Below the pieces are notes generated by a model. That model was not told the DNA's origin, did no database searches, and saw only the letters and a list, made by a program, of their open reading frames with translations. A program made the position numbers and the translations under genes. This document shows positions 44,694-52,569 of a DNA stretch of 64,000 nucleotides, one piece after another (position 1 is the first letter of the stretch; every line of letters starts with the position of its first letter). Origin of the DNA: Odoribacter sp. AF15-53 (lineage in GTDB: Bacteria > Bacteroidota > Bacteroidia > Bacteroidales > Marinifilaceae); NCBI RefSeq assembly GCF_003479425.1, contig NZ_QUHC01000003.1, positions 372,001-436,000 on the forward strand, given 5' to 3'.

Positions 44694-45872
44694 ATGAGAA
44701 AGATGTTAAGATTATTGTTTGTAGTTTGTATGTTGATTAGTACAAGTACAGTTTTTGCTCAAAAAACCATAACGATCAAGGGAAAAGTAAAATTCCCGTA
44801 TGATCGTTTCAACATGGAGATCGTGGAGCGTCAAGGATTTGACAAGATTATCCTTGATTCATGCAAGGTAAAACCGGACGGGACGTACGAGTTTAAGATG
44901 AAAGTAGACAAACCGGGTGTTTACACGTTGGATTGTCAAAAATGGCAGTCCGTGTCTTTCTGGGCGGAAGATGAGGATCTGGAAATTAATTTCCGGGGAG
45001 AGGATACGGCCAAGATTAAAATAAAGAATCCTCCTTACGTTTATATCAATGGTGGGCCGAAAAATGAGGTGATGAACCTGATGAATTGGGATGGCTACCG
45101 GGGATATCAATTGATGATCGGAATTTCTCAAGGTGTGTATCGTATTCCGGGAATTGATGATCAGGCAAAACAAGAGGTGTCCGGGAAGTTTTACACGATG
45201 TTAGGTGATGAGTCAAGAGCAAGAATGAGATTTCTGGCCGAGCATTATGCTGATCGGAGTAGCGTGTTAGCCGTGTTGCCCATGTTGCGGGGAGAGGAAG
45301 ATGCCGAATTGGTGGAACAAGTAATCGCCCGTTTGGAGAAAATCAATCCGAATTATGCGCCTTTGTTGAAATACAAAAAAGACATGGCCGAGGCTAAGGC
45401 TCAAAAAGAGCGTTTGGCAGAAGGTAAGGTTGCTCCCGAGTTTTCATTCCCGACACCTGACGGGAAAAAGAATCTAGGACCTCAGGATTTCAAGGGGAAG
45501 ATTTTGGTGTTGGATTTCTGGGCTTCTTGGTGTGGACCGTGTCGGGCGGAGATTCCTCACTTGAAAGAGGCTTACAAAGAATACAGTGATAAGGGCGTGG
45601 CTTTCTTTAGTGTTTCTATCGACAAGGACAATGCCGCTTGGAAAAAGGCCATGAAGGAAGAGAATATGGCTTGGCCGCAAGTATGCGCCCCGAAAGCCGG
45701 AAAAGACGTGATGAAACAATATCAGTTCTCCGGTATTCCTTATATTCTGGTGATCGACAAAGAAGGTCGTATCGTTGCCAAGAATTTAAGAGGTAAAGCT
45801 TTGACCGACAAGTTGGCCGAATTAGTTAGCGGGAAAAAGAAAAGCGTGGCTATGCCTGCCATGGGAATGTAA
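44694..45872 (+). CDS. TlpA-family thiol-disulfide protein with DUF4369-like domain (locus C)
   Basis: 392 residues. Signal peptide ends V-F-A-Q. A DUF4369-like beta domain (about 25-115) with T-I-K-G-K-V-K-F-P is followed by a helical linker and a TlpA thioredoxin domain (about 240-380) with W-A-S-W-C-G-P-C (Cys280 and Cys283) and G-I-P-Y around the cis-Pro. It is the same architecture as the two TlpA proteins of locus A. Periplasmic thiol reductase or disulfide handling is the general family role. It lies 39 bp after the triple-thioredoxin gene. The tail is Lys/Met rich (K-K-K-S-V-A-M-P-A-M-G-M), which is unusual and might bind metal. Confidence 0.9.
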   Translation: MRKMLRLLFVVCMLISTSTVFAQKTITIKGKVKFPYDRFNMEIVERQGFDKIILDSCKVKPDGTYEFKMKVDKPGVYTLDCQKWQSVSFWAEDEDLEINFRGEDTAKIKIKNPPYVYINGGPKNEVMNLMNWDGYRGYQLMIGISQGVYRIPGIDDQAKQEVSGKFYTMLGDESRARMRFLAEHYADRSSVLAVLPMLRGEEDAELVEQVIARLEKINPNYAPLLKYKKDMAEAKAQKERLAEGKVAPEFSFPTPDGKKNLGPQDFKGKILVLDFWASWCGPCRAEIPHLKEAYKEYSDKGVAFFSVSIDKDNAAWKKAMKEENMAWPQVCAPKAGKDVMKQYQFSGIPYILVIDKEGRIVAKNLRGKALTDKLAELVSGKKKSVAMPAMGM

Positions 45873-45886
45873 GCATATCAAAGAGA

Positions 45887-45958
45887 TAGGGGGATGTCGT
45901 GTAAGGTTGGGAGTAAATGCTTCTTCTTATCACACAGTTCTTTGCATGCATCTCCCTA
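45887..45958 (+). promoter_or_regulatory. Long-range stem in the gap before the SRPBCC gene
   Basis: TAGGGGGATG (45887-45896) pairs with CATCTCCCTA (45949-45958), with one mismatched pair, enclosing about 50 bases. No clear T run follows. It lies in the 118-bp gap, and may modulate read-through into the last two genes of locus C. Confidence 0.4.
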
Positions 45959-45990
45959 CTTCTTTTGAAATAGATTTAAAAATGTAAGAT

Positions 45991-46482
45991 ATGAGATTAT
46001 TGCTTTGTTTTGTATTGATGTGCTGTATGTCGGGATTGGCTTCCGCGCAGATGACCGCGGCAAAAAAGATTCCACCAGCCGTTGAAAAGAAAGTTGTGTT
46101 GAACGCTAACGCGCAGAAAGTGTGGGATTATCTTTCCGAACCGGGAAATTACAAGAAGTTTTCGGGCGTGCAAGAATTCACTTGCGAGGAAAAAGCGTTG
46201 AATGCTAAAATTGAATTGACAACGAAGGCTGGTAAAAAAAGAAGTCAATATATCAGCGTGATTGACTATGATAACTTCAAAATTTGTTACTTTGTAACGA
46301 AATCCGATTATGCCGGGGATAAACAATGGGTTTATGCTTTTGAAGTTAAATCGAAGGGGAGCAAAAAATGCGAGGTAACCTTGTCTATTTATTTCGGATT
46401 TGATGAACTCTCGCCCGAATTCAAGGAAGGTATCACCAAAGAATTTGATGATATTGTTGCAGGCTTGAAGAAAAAGTTCTAG
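45991..46482 (+). CDS. Secreted SRPBCC (Bet v1-like) family protein (locus C)
   Basis: 163 residues with a cleavable signal peptide (C-M-S-G-L-A-S-A-Q). The remainder looks like an SRPBCC helix-grip fold: an early helix (V-W-D-Y-L-S-E-P-G-N-Y-K-K-F), several strands, and a long C-terminal helix (F-D-D-I-V-A-G-L-K-K-K-F). SRPBCC proteins bind hydrophobic ligands in a cavity; most are cytoplasmic, so an exported member inside a SusCD locus is uncommon. A carrier role for a lipophilic ligand in the periplasm is inference. It starts 118 bp after the TlpA gene and ends 33 bp before the final thioredoxin gene. Confidence 0.75.
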   Translation: MRLLLCFVLMCCMSGLASAQMTAAKKIPPAVEKKVVLNANAQKVWDYLSEPGNYKKFSGVQEFTCEEKALNAKIELTTKAGKKRSQYISVIDYDNFKICYFVTKSDYAGDKQWVYAFEVKSKGSKKCEVTLSIYFGFDELSPEFKEGITKEFDDIVAGLKKKF

Positions 46483-46515
46483 TAAGAATGGATGTTTGAT
46501 CTAATATTGTATGTA

Positions 46516-47739
46516 ATGAAGAAAATGTGTTTATTGGTCATGTTATTGGCCGGAATTATTTTAGGTTCTCAAGCTCAGGAAAAAGGTATTCGTTTCGAGC
46601 AGACGAAAGAGTGGAAGAAAGTATTGAAGAAAGCGAAAAAGGAGAAGAAGTTGATATTTATTGACTGTTACACTTCTTGGTGTGGCCCATGCAAGATGCT
46701 TTCATCACAAGTTTTCACTCTTGAAAACGTGGGAAATCAGTTTAACGCGGATTTCGTGAACGTGAAGTATGATATGGAGAAAGATGCGGATGGCGTGAAG
46801 TTGAAAGATGCCTTTGAAATAAAAGCATTCCCGACCTTGGTTTTTGTTGATCCGAAAACGGAACAAGTGGTACACAAGATGGTGGGAGCCGGTTCTGCCG
46901 AATGGTTGATGGAAGGCGGAAAGATTGCTAAAGATCCCCAGAATAACCTGAGCGGGTTGACAAAACGCTATGATGCCGGGGAACGTAATGTTGATTTGTT
47001 AAGTCGTTACCTGAATGCTTTGGCTTCTGCTTACATGCAAGAGAAACAGGGTGCCGTGGCGGCCGAATATCTGAATGCGTTATCGGATGATGAAATCGTC
47101 ACGAAAGATAATTGGGATCTGATCAAAAAGAACGTAAACGATCCGTTGTCAAAACCGATGCGTCAAGTTTTAGCTAATGTTGAACGTTTCTATGAAGTGG
47201 CTGGTAAAGAAGTCGTGGACTATAAAATAGAAATGACAATCAGGGGAGCCGTGGTGGGAATCTCGCTTTGGCGTCCGGAGCGTGGAGAGTTTGACGAGGC
47301 TAGAAATGCCGAGTTGATTAAACTTCTCCAATCTTTGGATTATGCTTTTGTTCCAGGAGCTTTGGCAACCCTGTACACGGCTGAATATGTTCGGAAAGGG
47401 GATTATAAAGGTATGTTGAACAGCATGCGAGAGGCATTTAAATATAACGTGTTCAGAAACGGGGGAGAACAAATGTATTTCCAGAATAATATTGAAGCGT
47501 TGACGGGATGTGATGATAAAGCTTTGGTGCAGGAAGGAATTGATTGGATTGATGCAAGATGTGCACAGACAAAAGATTATTTCGCAAAAGCCAACTTGAT
47601 GAATTCAAAGGCTCGCCTATTGACGAAAAATGGCGATACGCTGGGTGCAGACAAAGCCAAGATGGAAGAAGAAAAATATAATAAGGAGGGGGAGAAGAGA
47701 AGTGGAGGTAAAGCAGTTAGAGCGATTCGTATGAATTGA
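46516..47739 (+). CDS. Exported thioredoxin-fold protein with C-terminal helical domain (locus C)
   Basis: 407 residues from the ATG at 46516 (M-K-K-M-C-L-L-V-M-L-L); the longer frame from 46492 adds eight residues that would precede the signal. Signal peptide ends S-Q-A-Q. Thioredoxin-like domain about 25-150 with Y-T-S-W-C-G-P-C (Cys56 and Cys59), and F-P-T-L-V-F around the cis-Pro. The C-terminal about 240 residues are helical and align loosely with the end of the triple-thioredoxin protein, so this looks like a shortened relative of it. Probably a periplasmic thiol oxidoreductase. The gene ends locus C; a terminator follows. Confidence 0.87.
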   Translation: MKKMCLLVMLLAGIILGSQAQEKGIRFEQTKEWKKVLKKAKKEKKLIFIDCYTSWCGPCKMLSSQVFTLENVGNQFNADFVNVKYDMEKDADGVKLKDAFEIKAFPTLVFVDPKTEQVVHKMVGAGSAEWLMEGGKIAKDPQNNLSGLTKRYDAGERNVDLLSRYLNALASAYMQEKQGAVAAEYLNALSDDEIVTKDNWDLIKKNVNDPLSKPMRQVLANVERFYEVAGKEVVDYKIEMTIRGAVVGISLWRPERGEFDEARNAELIKLLQSLDYAFVPGALATLYTAEYVRKGDYKGMLNSMREAFKYNVFRNGGEQMYFQNNIEALTGCDDKALVQEGIDWIDARCAQTKDYFAKANLMNSKARLLTKNGDTLGADKAKMEEEKYNKEGEKRSGGKAVRAIRMN

Positions 47740-47762
47740 TAATGGTTTTTTTGTGTGTAGAA

Positions 47763-47798
47763 AGCAGTCTGCGGTTTATCTTGCAGACTGCTTTTTAT
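47763..47798 (+). terminator. Terminator ending locus C
   Basis: AGCAGTCTGC (47763-47772) pairs with GCAGACTGCT (47783-47792), followed by TTTTATTTT. It lies between the convergent locus C and cstA genes and may serve both strands. Confidence 0.85.
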
Positions 47799-47803
47799 TT
47801 TGA

Positions 47804-49237
47804 TTATTTGTTTTTAGCAATTTTCGTGATGAAAAGGATGAAGAGGCCTATTCCCACGATGGCTCCAACCGGGTAACTGATAGAGGGCGAAAGGAATAAT
47901 CCTCCCACTTTGTAGGGGGCGATCAGGAAGTAGGTCGCGCACACGATGCTGAGGAAGGTGGCGGGGATGGACATCATCCAGTGGGCTTTACCTTTTTTAG
48001 CCAGATAGGTGGCGGCTGTCCATAAGGTAATGGTTGCCAAGACCTGATTCCCGATCCCCACGTATTTCCAGATCGTGGAGAAGTCCACGTTACAGAGCAA
48101 GTAGGCAATGACGAATATGGGAATGGACACCATCAAACGGTTTCTGATCGGTTTCTGGTTAAATCTCAAGGCGTCGGCAATGATCAGTCTCATGCTGCGG
48201 AAGGCCGTGTCCCCGGAAGTGATCGGGCAAACGACAACCCCGATGATGGCGATAATCGCTCCGAAGCGTCCTAGCCAAGTGTTGCAGATGGCATCCACGA
48301 TGATGGCGGGTGTTTTACCGGTGGCGGCCGCCTCATTCAATCCTTCGGCTCCCCCGAAGAAAGCCATGGCCGCCGTGGCCCAGATCATGGCAACAATACC
48401 TTCCGAAATCATGGCCCCGTAGAAAATGGGTCTCCCGTATTTCTCGTCTGCCATGCAACGTGCCATCATGGGAGATTGGGTGGCATGGAAGCCGGAAATA
48501 GCCCCGCAGGAGATCACGATGAACAGCATGGGGAAAAGAATATTGTTTGTCGGGTCAGCGTGCATGTTTCTCATGGCGTCGAATGTCAACTCTTCCAAAT
48601 AGAGTTTTCCGGAAAATCCACCGTAAAGGAGGTATCCGCCCACGGCGAGAGCCATGAATATCAAGGCCATTCCCATGAATGGATAAATCTTTCCGATGAT
48701 TTTGTCGATAGGTAATAACGTGGCAAGGATATAATAGGCGAAGATGATATACAACCACGGGGTCATGCTCATGTTAGTCAGGTTCCCGAGCAGATCTGCC
48801 GGGCCGTTCACGAAAGAAACTCCCACGGCTAGCAACAGGAATCCGGTGAAAAAGGTCATGAATTTACGAACGTTGTTTCCAAGGTATTTCCCAACAATAT
48901 CGGGAAGGCTTGTCCCGTCGTGGCGAATGGAGAGCATACCGGAAAAATAATCGTGGGTGGCACCCATGAAGATACAGCCGATCACGATCCATAAATATGC
49001 CATTGGCCCGTAGGCGGCTCCGAGGATGGCCCCGAAAATCGGTCCCAGGCCGGCAATGTTTAAAAATTGGATGACGAAAATACGCCAGGGTTTCAATTCG
49101 TGGTAATCAACCCCGTCTTCCAGACGTTTTACAGGAGTTGCGTTTGCCGATGAGGCTCCGAAGAATCGTTCAACGAATTTCCCATAAGTGAAATAAGCAA
49201 CGATTAATAAACCGATAGAAATAATGAATGTTACCAT
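47804..49237 (-). CDS. cstA: Carbon-starvation CstA-family transporter
   Basis: 477 residues, many membrane segments (about 14-16). The N-terminus has F-L-N-I-A-G-L-G-P-I-F-G-A-I-L-G-A-A-Y-G-P, the CstA hallmark, and V-V-C-P-I-T-S-G-D-T-A-F-R-S-M-R near residue 340. It is shorter than E. coli CstA (about 700 residues), the usual size for Bacteroidota. CstA proteins import peptides or pyruvate under carbon limitation. A minus-strand -7 box sits at 49262-49269, giving a short leader. It is monocistronic and convergent with locus C. Role in peptide uptake could complement the SusCD loci if their ligands are peptides (inference). Confidence 0.92.
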   Translation of the reverse strand: MVTFIISIGLLIVAYFTYGKFVERFFGASSANATPVKRLEDGVDYHELKPWRIFVIQFLNIAGLGPIFGAILGAAYGPMAYLWIVIGCIFMGATHDYFSGMLSIRHDGTSLPDIVGKYLGNNVRKFMTFFTGFLLLAVGVSFVNGPADLLGNLTNMSMTPWLYIIFAYYILATLLPIDKIIGKIYPFMGMALIFMALAVGGYLLYGGFSGKLYLEELTFDAMRNMHADPTNNILFPMLFIVISCGAISGFHATQSPMMARCMADEKYGRPIFYGAMISEGIVAMIWATAAMAFFGGAEGLNEAAATGKTPAIIVDAICNTWLGRFGAIIAIIGVVVCPITSGDTAFRSMRLIIADALRFNQKPIRNRLMVSIPIFVIAYLLCNVDFSTIWKYVGIGNQVLATITLWTAATYLAKKGKAHWMMSIPATFLSIVCATYFLIAPYKVGGLFLSPSISYPVGAIVGIGLFILFITKIAKNK

Positions 49238-49261
49238 TTGTTTAAATTTTTCGCACGATCA

Positions 49262-49269
49262 CAAAGTTA
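49262..49269 (-). promoter_or_regulatory. Candidate -7 box of cstA
   Basis: Read on the minus strand the sequence is TAACTTTG, a perfect TAnnTTTG match, 25 bp before the cstA start codon. Confidence 0.55.
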
Positions 49270-49379
49270 TAAAAAATGTGGTATATATGATTTTCGGATT
49301 CTCGTAAAATGACATCAGTTCTATGAAATATGATTTATTGTAAATGTGCTGTTAAATAATGAATGTGTAGTGAATAGGT

Positions 49380-49518
49380 TATGAGTACTTGATCACTACC
49401 TATAATAAAATAATAAATCATTTATATATATACTTTATGAAGCTTATAATAAATAAGCTTCATATAAGCTTTCTATAAAGTATCTATAAGCTTCATGACG
49501 GTACTCATCAGGTAGTCA
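49380..49518. repeat. Intergenic inverted-repeat element with four 11-bp units, copy 2
   Basis: Four 11-bp units at 49455-49498 read AAGCTTCATAT, AAGCTTTCTAT, AAAGTATCTAT and AAGCTTCATGA. TACTTTATGAAGCTTAT (49431-49447) pairs with ATAAGCTTCATGACGGTA (49486-49503) with few mismatches. GAGTACTTGAT (49383-49393) and ACTCATCAGGTAGT (49503-49516) lie at the flanks. The layout equals copy 1 at 8015-8165; in both the last unit ends CATGA. Boundaries are approximate. Confidence 0.65.
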
Positions 49519-49687
49519 CCAAGCATTAATGACGGATTCATATTTAAACACGCCCTTACAATTCTACTTGCTTAGACCGAACTGGTGTAGATTACTAGCG
49601 ACATGTTGGGGAGCTGGAGTGAAACCGGTTTGCCGCGTGTGATTGGCAATATTTCAAAGGATTGCGTTTTTCGGGTTCGCGTTGAAA

Positions 49688-49750
49688 TAAAAAAATGGCG
49701 ATCAGTCAGGCTGTGTGTAGGTAGTTGAGGTTGCTCTGGAACTGATCGCC
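49688..49750 (-). terminator. Minus-strand terminator of the candidate small RNA
   Basis: ACTGATCGCC and GGCGATCAGT (49741-49750 and 49697-49706) pair perfectly. On the minus strand the stem is followed by ATTTTTTTATTT. The loop is 34 bases, larger than usual. Confidence 0.6.
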
Positions 49751-49907
49751 CGGCCAAGGGACACGATATTGGTATAACCTGTTTCAACAGGAGGAATTAA
49801 TTCCCTCGTGTTATCCGGGTTATTTCTGGATGTGGAATTGGATGTGGCCGTAGGTAATGTGATAGATCATTGTTATGTAAATTTAATCATTTTTGTTCTA
49901 CTTTTGA
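49690..49907 (-). ncRNA. Candidate small RNA of about 215 nt
   Basis: A minus-strand TAATTTTG -7 box (49914-49921) lies about 165 bases upstream of a 10-bp perfect terminator stem with a T run. Between them no believable protein is encoded, but other structure is visible: CCTGTTTCAACAGG (49778-49791) forms a tight hairpin and GGAATTAATTCC (49793-49804) is a palindrome. No known RNA family was recognised with certainty; identity as 6S or another housekeeping RNA is neither shown nor excluded. Confidence 0.4.
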
Positions 49908-49913
49908 ATGTAA

Positions 49914-49921
49914 CAAAATTA
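49914..49921 (-). promoter_or_regulatory. Candidate -7 box of the small RNA
   Basis: Read on the minus strand the sequence is TAATTTTG, a perfect TAnnTTTG match. The region upstream has no clean -33 box. Confidence 0.4.
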
Positions 49922-50364
49922 GATAGAGGTTTGGTAATTCGGATAGAAATACGAGAGGAATTTTATCTGGATCAGTTCTAAATAGGAATGGTCGTTATTT
50001 CTTTATTTCTATTATTGAATATGCCGTGATTTGTAACACTACGGGGATTCGATTTTTGAAACAAAAAGCACCAGTGGCTTTATTTAATGAAAAAACGGTT
50101 TATTCGGGTAAATTCGTTTTGTGATTATTTTGGTGTGAATTTTGTTAGTTTATATGGGCCGAAAGATCATGCCGTTTGTATTTATTTAGAAAAAAATATA
50201 TCTTAGACGGGGCAATCTTAGGCCTGAATACAATGTTTTCGTCCGAAATGTCTATCCGAAGACGGAAGTATGCTGTCCGGCAAAAATCCTGAAGCGTTTT
50301 TTGATAACATGGTGGAGATTGGGTTTGTTGATGATTTTAGCGGGTAACTAAAGAATAACATGAA

Positions 50365-51327
50365 ATGAAACAGGAATTTTTACATGATAATTTGTTGAAA
50401 GCGATTCGGGAGAAAATCCCACAAGAAGAAAATCTGGCAAGTGTTTTGGGGAATATGTTGTGTATCGGAAAGGAGGCGATCTACCGGAGGCTACGGGGAG
50501 ATGTTCCGTTCACGTTGTTGGAAACTGCCATGATCTCGAAAGAGATGAATATTTCGATTGATGGGATATTCGAGTCGGTATCCCCGAAAAGTCGTCCTTT
50601 TCAGTTGAAGTTGACGGAGTTTATAAATCCGTTAGAGCTTGATTTTTTGATGATGGAGGATTTCGTGAGAGTTTTCCGGTCGATAGAACCGAATTCTTAT
50701 TCCGAGTGTGCCTCTTCGGCTAATATCCTTCCGCAAGCGCTTTATTTGAATTATAAGTTTCTGGCTCGTTTCTATTTGTTTAAATGGAAGGCGCAACATG
50801 ACGGGTTAGATGCCGTGCGACCTTTACACGAGATCACGATTCAGGAACGTTTGTTGAATATTCAAAAAGATTTTGTTATCGAAACGCAACGAGTGAAAGA
50901 TACTTGTTATATATGGGATAACATGATTTTCCTTTATTTGATTAATGATATCAAGTATTTTTCGAGCGTGAATCTGATTTCCGATGATGACGTGCAGGAG
51001 TTGAAAGAGGAATTGTTCCATTTTTTGGATTATATAGAACGACTTGCTGCCAAGGGGAAGATGGAAAACGGGAACGGAATTCATTTTTATATTTCCAATA
51101 TCAATTTTGACACGACCTATTCATATATACAGACCCAGAAATGTAACTTGACTTTGATTAAAGCTTTCACGTTAAACGCGATCGCTTCGTTGGATGACAA
51201 GACGTTTGATAGCGTGAAAAACTGGATTTTATCATTGAAGCGTTTCTCGACGTTGATATCGCAAAGCGGTGATTTGCAGCGTATCCATTTTTTCAAAAAA
51301 CAACGGGAATTGGTTTCGACTTTGTGA
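50365..51327 (+). CDS. Predicted HTH-type regulator of unknown family
   Basis: 320 residues, not recognised as a named family. The first about 70 residues look like a helix-turn-helix domain: A-S-V-L-G-N-M-L-C-I-G-K-E-A-I-Y-R-R-L-R-G-D-V-P-F-T-L-L-E, resembling phage-repressor-like HTH proteins such as BetR. The remaining about 250 residues are helical, with charged and aromatic content and no enzymatic motif that I recognise; no membrane segment or signal peptide. It is monocistronic with a long upstream gene-poor region. The next gene (MBL-fold hydrolase) has its own -7 box at 51347-51354. A sensory or ligand-binding role for the C-terminal domain is inference. Confidence 0.65.
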   Translation: MKQEFLHDNLLKAIREKIPQEENLASVLGNMLCIGKEAIYRRLRGDVPFTLLETAMISKEMNISIDGIFESVSPKSRPFQLKLTEFINPLELDFLMMEDFVRVFRSIEPNSYSECASSANILPQALYLNYKFLARFYLFKWKAQHDGLDAVRPLHEITIQERLLNIQKDFVIETQRVKDTCYIWDNMIFLYLINDIKYFSSVNLISDDDVQELKEELFHFLDYIERLAAKGKMENGNGIHFYISNINFDTTYSYIQTQKCNLTLIKAFTLNAIASLDDKTFDSVKNWILSLKRFSTLISQSGDLQRIHFFKKQRELVSTL

Positions 51328-51346
51328 TTTGTTGAGAAAAAATATA

Positions 51347-51354
51347 TAACTTTG
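51347..51354 (+). promoter_or_regulatory. Candidate -7 box of the MBL-fold gene
   Basis: TAACTTTG matches TAnnTTTG, 61 bp before the start codon at 51416. It separates this gene from the HTH regulator. Confidence 0.45.
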
Positions 51355-51415
51355 AATAGGAGTTTGGCGTAAATCGACAAACTGGTGATTGTTATCATTT
51401 TAAATTGAAATCATC

Positions 51416-52138
51416 ATGAAAATAGTAGTAACGGTATTGTTGATTATGACGGGAATTATGACTGGAACGGGGAAATTTGAATCCGACGTTTTTAAAACAA
51501 AAGACGGGAAAGAGTTGAAAATTACTTTTATCAAACATGGAAGCCTGATGTTCGAGTTCGACGGGAAAATCATGTATGTGGATCCGGTTTCCGATTATGC
51601 CGATTACACGAAATTGCCTAAAGCGGATGTTATTCTGATCACGCACGAGCATGGTGATCATCTGGACCCGAAAGCTATCTCGGCCGTGGAGAAAGAGGGC
51701 ACTATTCTTATCGCGAATGCTAACTCTCAAAAAAAGTTAGGCAAAGGAGTTGTCATGAAGAACGGGGACCGTTTACAACCCGCGGGTTGGTTTACGTTGG
51801 ATGCAGTTCCGGCTTACAACACGACGCCCGGTAGGGAGATTTATCACCCGAAAGATCGGGATAACGGTTATGTACTGACGTTCGGGGGGACAAGGGTGTA
51901 TATCGCGGGAGACACGGAGGATATCCCGGAAATGCAAAAATTGAAAGATATTGATATAGCCTTTCTACCAGTTAATCAGCCCTACACGATGACGGTGCTC
52001 CAGGCGGATCACGCGGCCCGAATGGTAAATCCCCGGGTTTTGTATCCTTATCACTATGGCGATACGAACGTGGCGGAGTTGAAATCTTCCTTGAAGGACG
52101 TTCCGGGAATAGACGTGCGAATCCGGCAATTACAATAA
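51416..52138 (+). CDS. MBL-fold metal-dependent hydrolase with N-terminal signal
   Basis: 240 residues. The first about 20 residues are hydrophobic (V-T-V-L-L-I-M-T-G-I-M-T-G), consistent with a signal peptide, so the enzyme is probably exported. The metal motif T-H-E-H-G-D-H-L-D has His77, His79, Asp81 and His82. Later metal ligands are suggested by I-A-G-D-T-E-D and a His in Y-P-Y-H-Y-G-D-T-N. It resembles the UlaG-like/lactonase group of MBL proteins. Its substrate is unknown. It lies after the HTH gene and 38 bp before the zinc-ribbon gene, each having its own candidate promoter. Confidence 0.85.
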   Translation: MKIVVTVLLIMTGIMTGTGKFESDVFKTKDGKELKITFIKHGSLMFEFDGKIMYVDPVSDYADYTKLPKADVILITHEHGDHLDPKAISAVEKEGTILIANANSQKKLGKGVVMKNGDRLQPAGWFTLDAVPAYNTTPGREIYHPKDRDNGYVLTFGGTRVYIAGDTEDIPEMQKLKDIDIAFLPVNQPYTMTVLQADHAARMVNPRVLYPYHYGDTNVAELKSSLKDVPGIDVRIRQLQ

Positions 52139-52142
52139 TCAT

Positions 52143-52150
52143 TATATTTG
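52143..52150 (+). promoter_or_regulatory. -7 box of the zinc-ribbon gene
   Basis: TATATTTG is a perfect TAnnTTTG match, 27 bp before the start codon at 52177. Confidence 0.5.
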
Positions 52151-52176
52151 TGACATTTCAAATTAAAAACTATACT

Positions 52177-52449
52177 ATGAAAGTGAAATTTTGTCAGAGT
52201 TGCGGGATGCAGATGACGGCTGCGGAACAATTCGGAAGTAATGCTGACGGTACTCCCAACGAGGAATATTGTAGTTATTGCTATCAGGACGGGGCTTTTA
52301 CCGAGGATTGTACGATGGACGGGATGATTGATCATTGTCTGGAATTCCTGGATGAATTTAATAAAGATATGGAGCGTCCGTACACGAAGGAGGAAGCGAG
52401 ATCCGAAATGAAAAAATTCTTTCCGATGTTGAAACGCTGGAAGGGTTGA
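52177..52449 (+). CDS. Small putative zinc-ribbon protein
   Basis: 90 residues from the ATG at 52177, which is followed at once by the motif; an earlier in-frame start at 52150 would overlap the promoter. Two Cys pairs, C-Q-S-C-G-M-Q-M and Y-C-S-Y-C-Y-Q, plus a further Cys in T-E-D-C-T-M-D, fit the putative zinc-ribbon domain (PF12674 type). The rest is an acidic helix (M-I-D-H-C-L-E-F-L-D-E-F). No enzyme motif. Function unknown; similar small proteins occur widely in anaerobes. It is monocistronic. Confidence 0.8.
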   Translation: MKVKFCQSCGMQMTAAEQFGSNADGTPNEEYCSYCYQDGAFTEDCTMDGMIDHCLEFLDEFNKDMERPYTKEEARSEMKKFFPMLKRWKG

Positions 52450-52554
52450 CTTTCTAATTGAAAACGACATAATTGTATTTATCTGTCACTTCGTTTTGTG
52501 TGAAGTGAGGATATATTATTGTGTATAAAGGCGAATATAGTTGGAATAAAGTCT

Positions 52555-52562
52555 TATATTTG
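52555..52562 (+). promoter_or_regulatory. -7 box of the locus D sigma gene
   Basis: TATATTTG is a perfect TAnnTTTG match, 157 bp before the start codon at 52720. The leader that follows begins with the left arm of a 19-bp inverted repeat. Confidence 0.5.
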
Positions 52563-52569
52563 TATTATT

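Larger units (their letters stand above)
49238..50364. other. 1127-bp gene-poor region between cstA and the HTH regulator gene
   Basis: The only frame longer than about 60 codons (49572-49787, minus strand, TTG start) runs through a terminator stem and is not credible. The region holds the cstA promoter, the second copy of the 11-bp-unit element, and a minus-strand candidate small RNA with its own promoter and terminator. The part 49925-50364 is AT-rich, with a TTTGGTGTGAATTT string at 50129-50142, and shows nothing else that I can name. Confidence 0.6.

Noticed and set aside
49572..49787. A 71-codon minus-strand frame in the cstA-HTH gap
   Set aside because: It starts with TTG, runs through a strong terminator stem and has no recognisable protein features; the candidate small RNA explains the region better.
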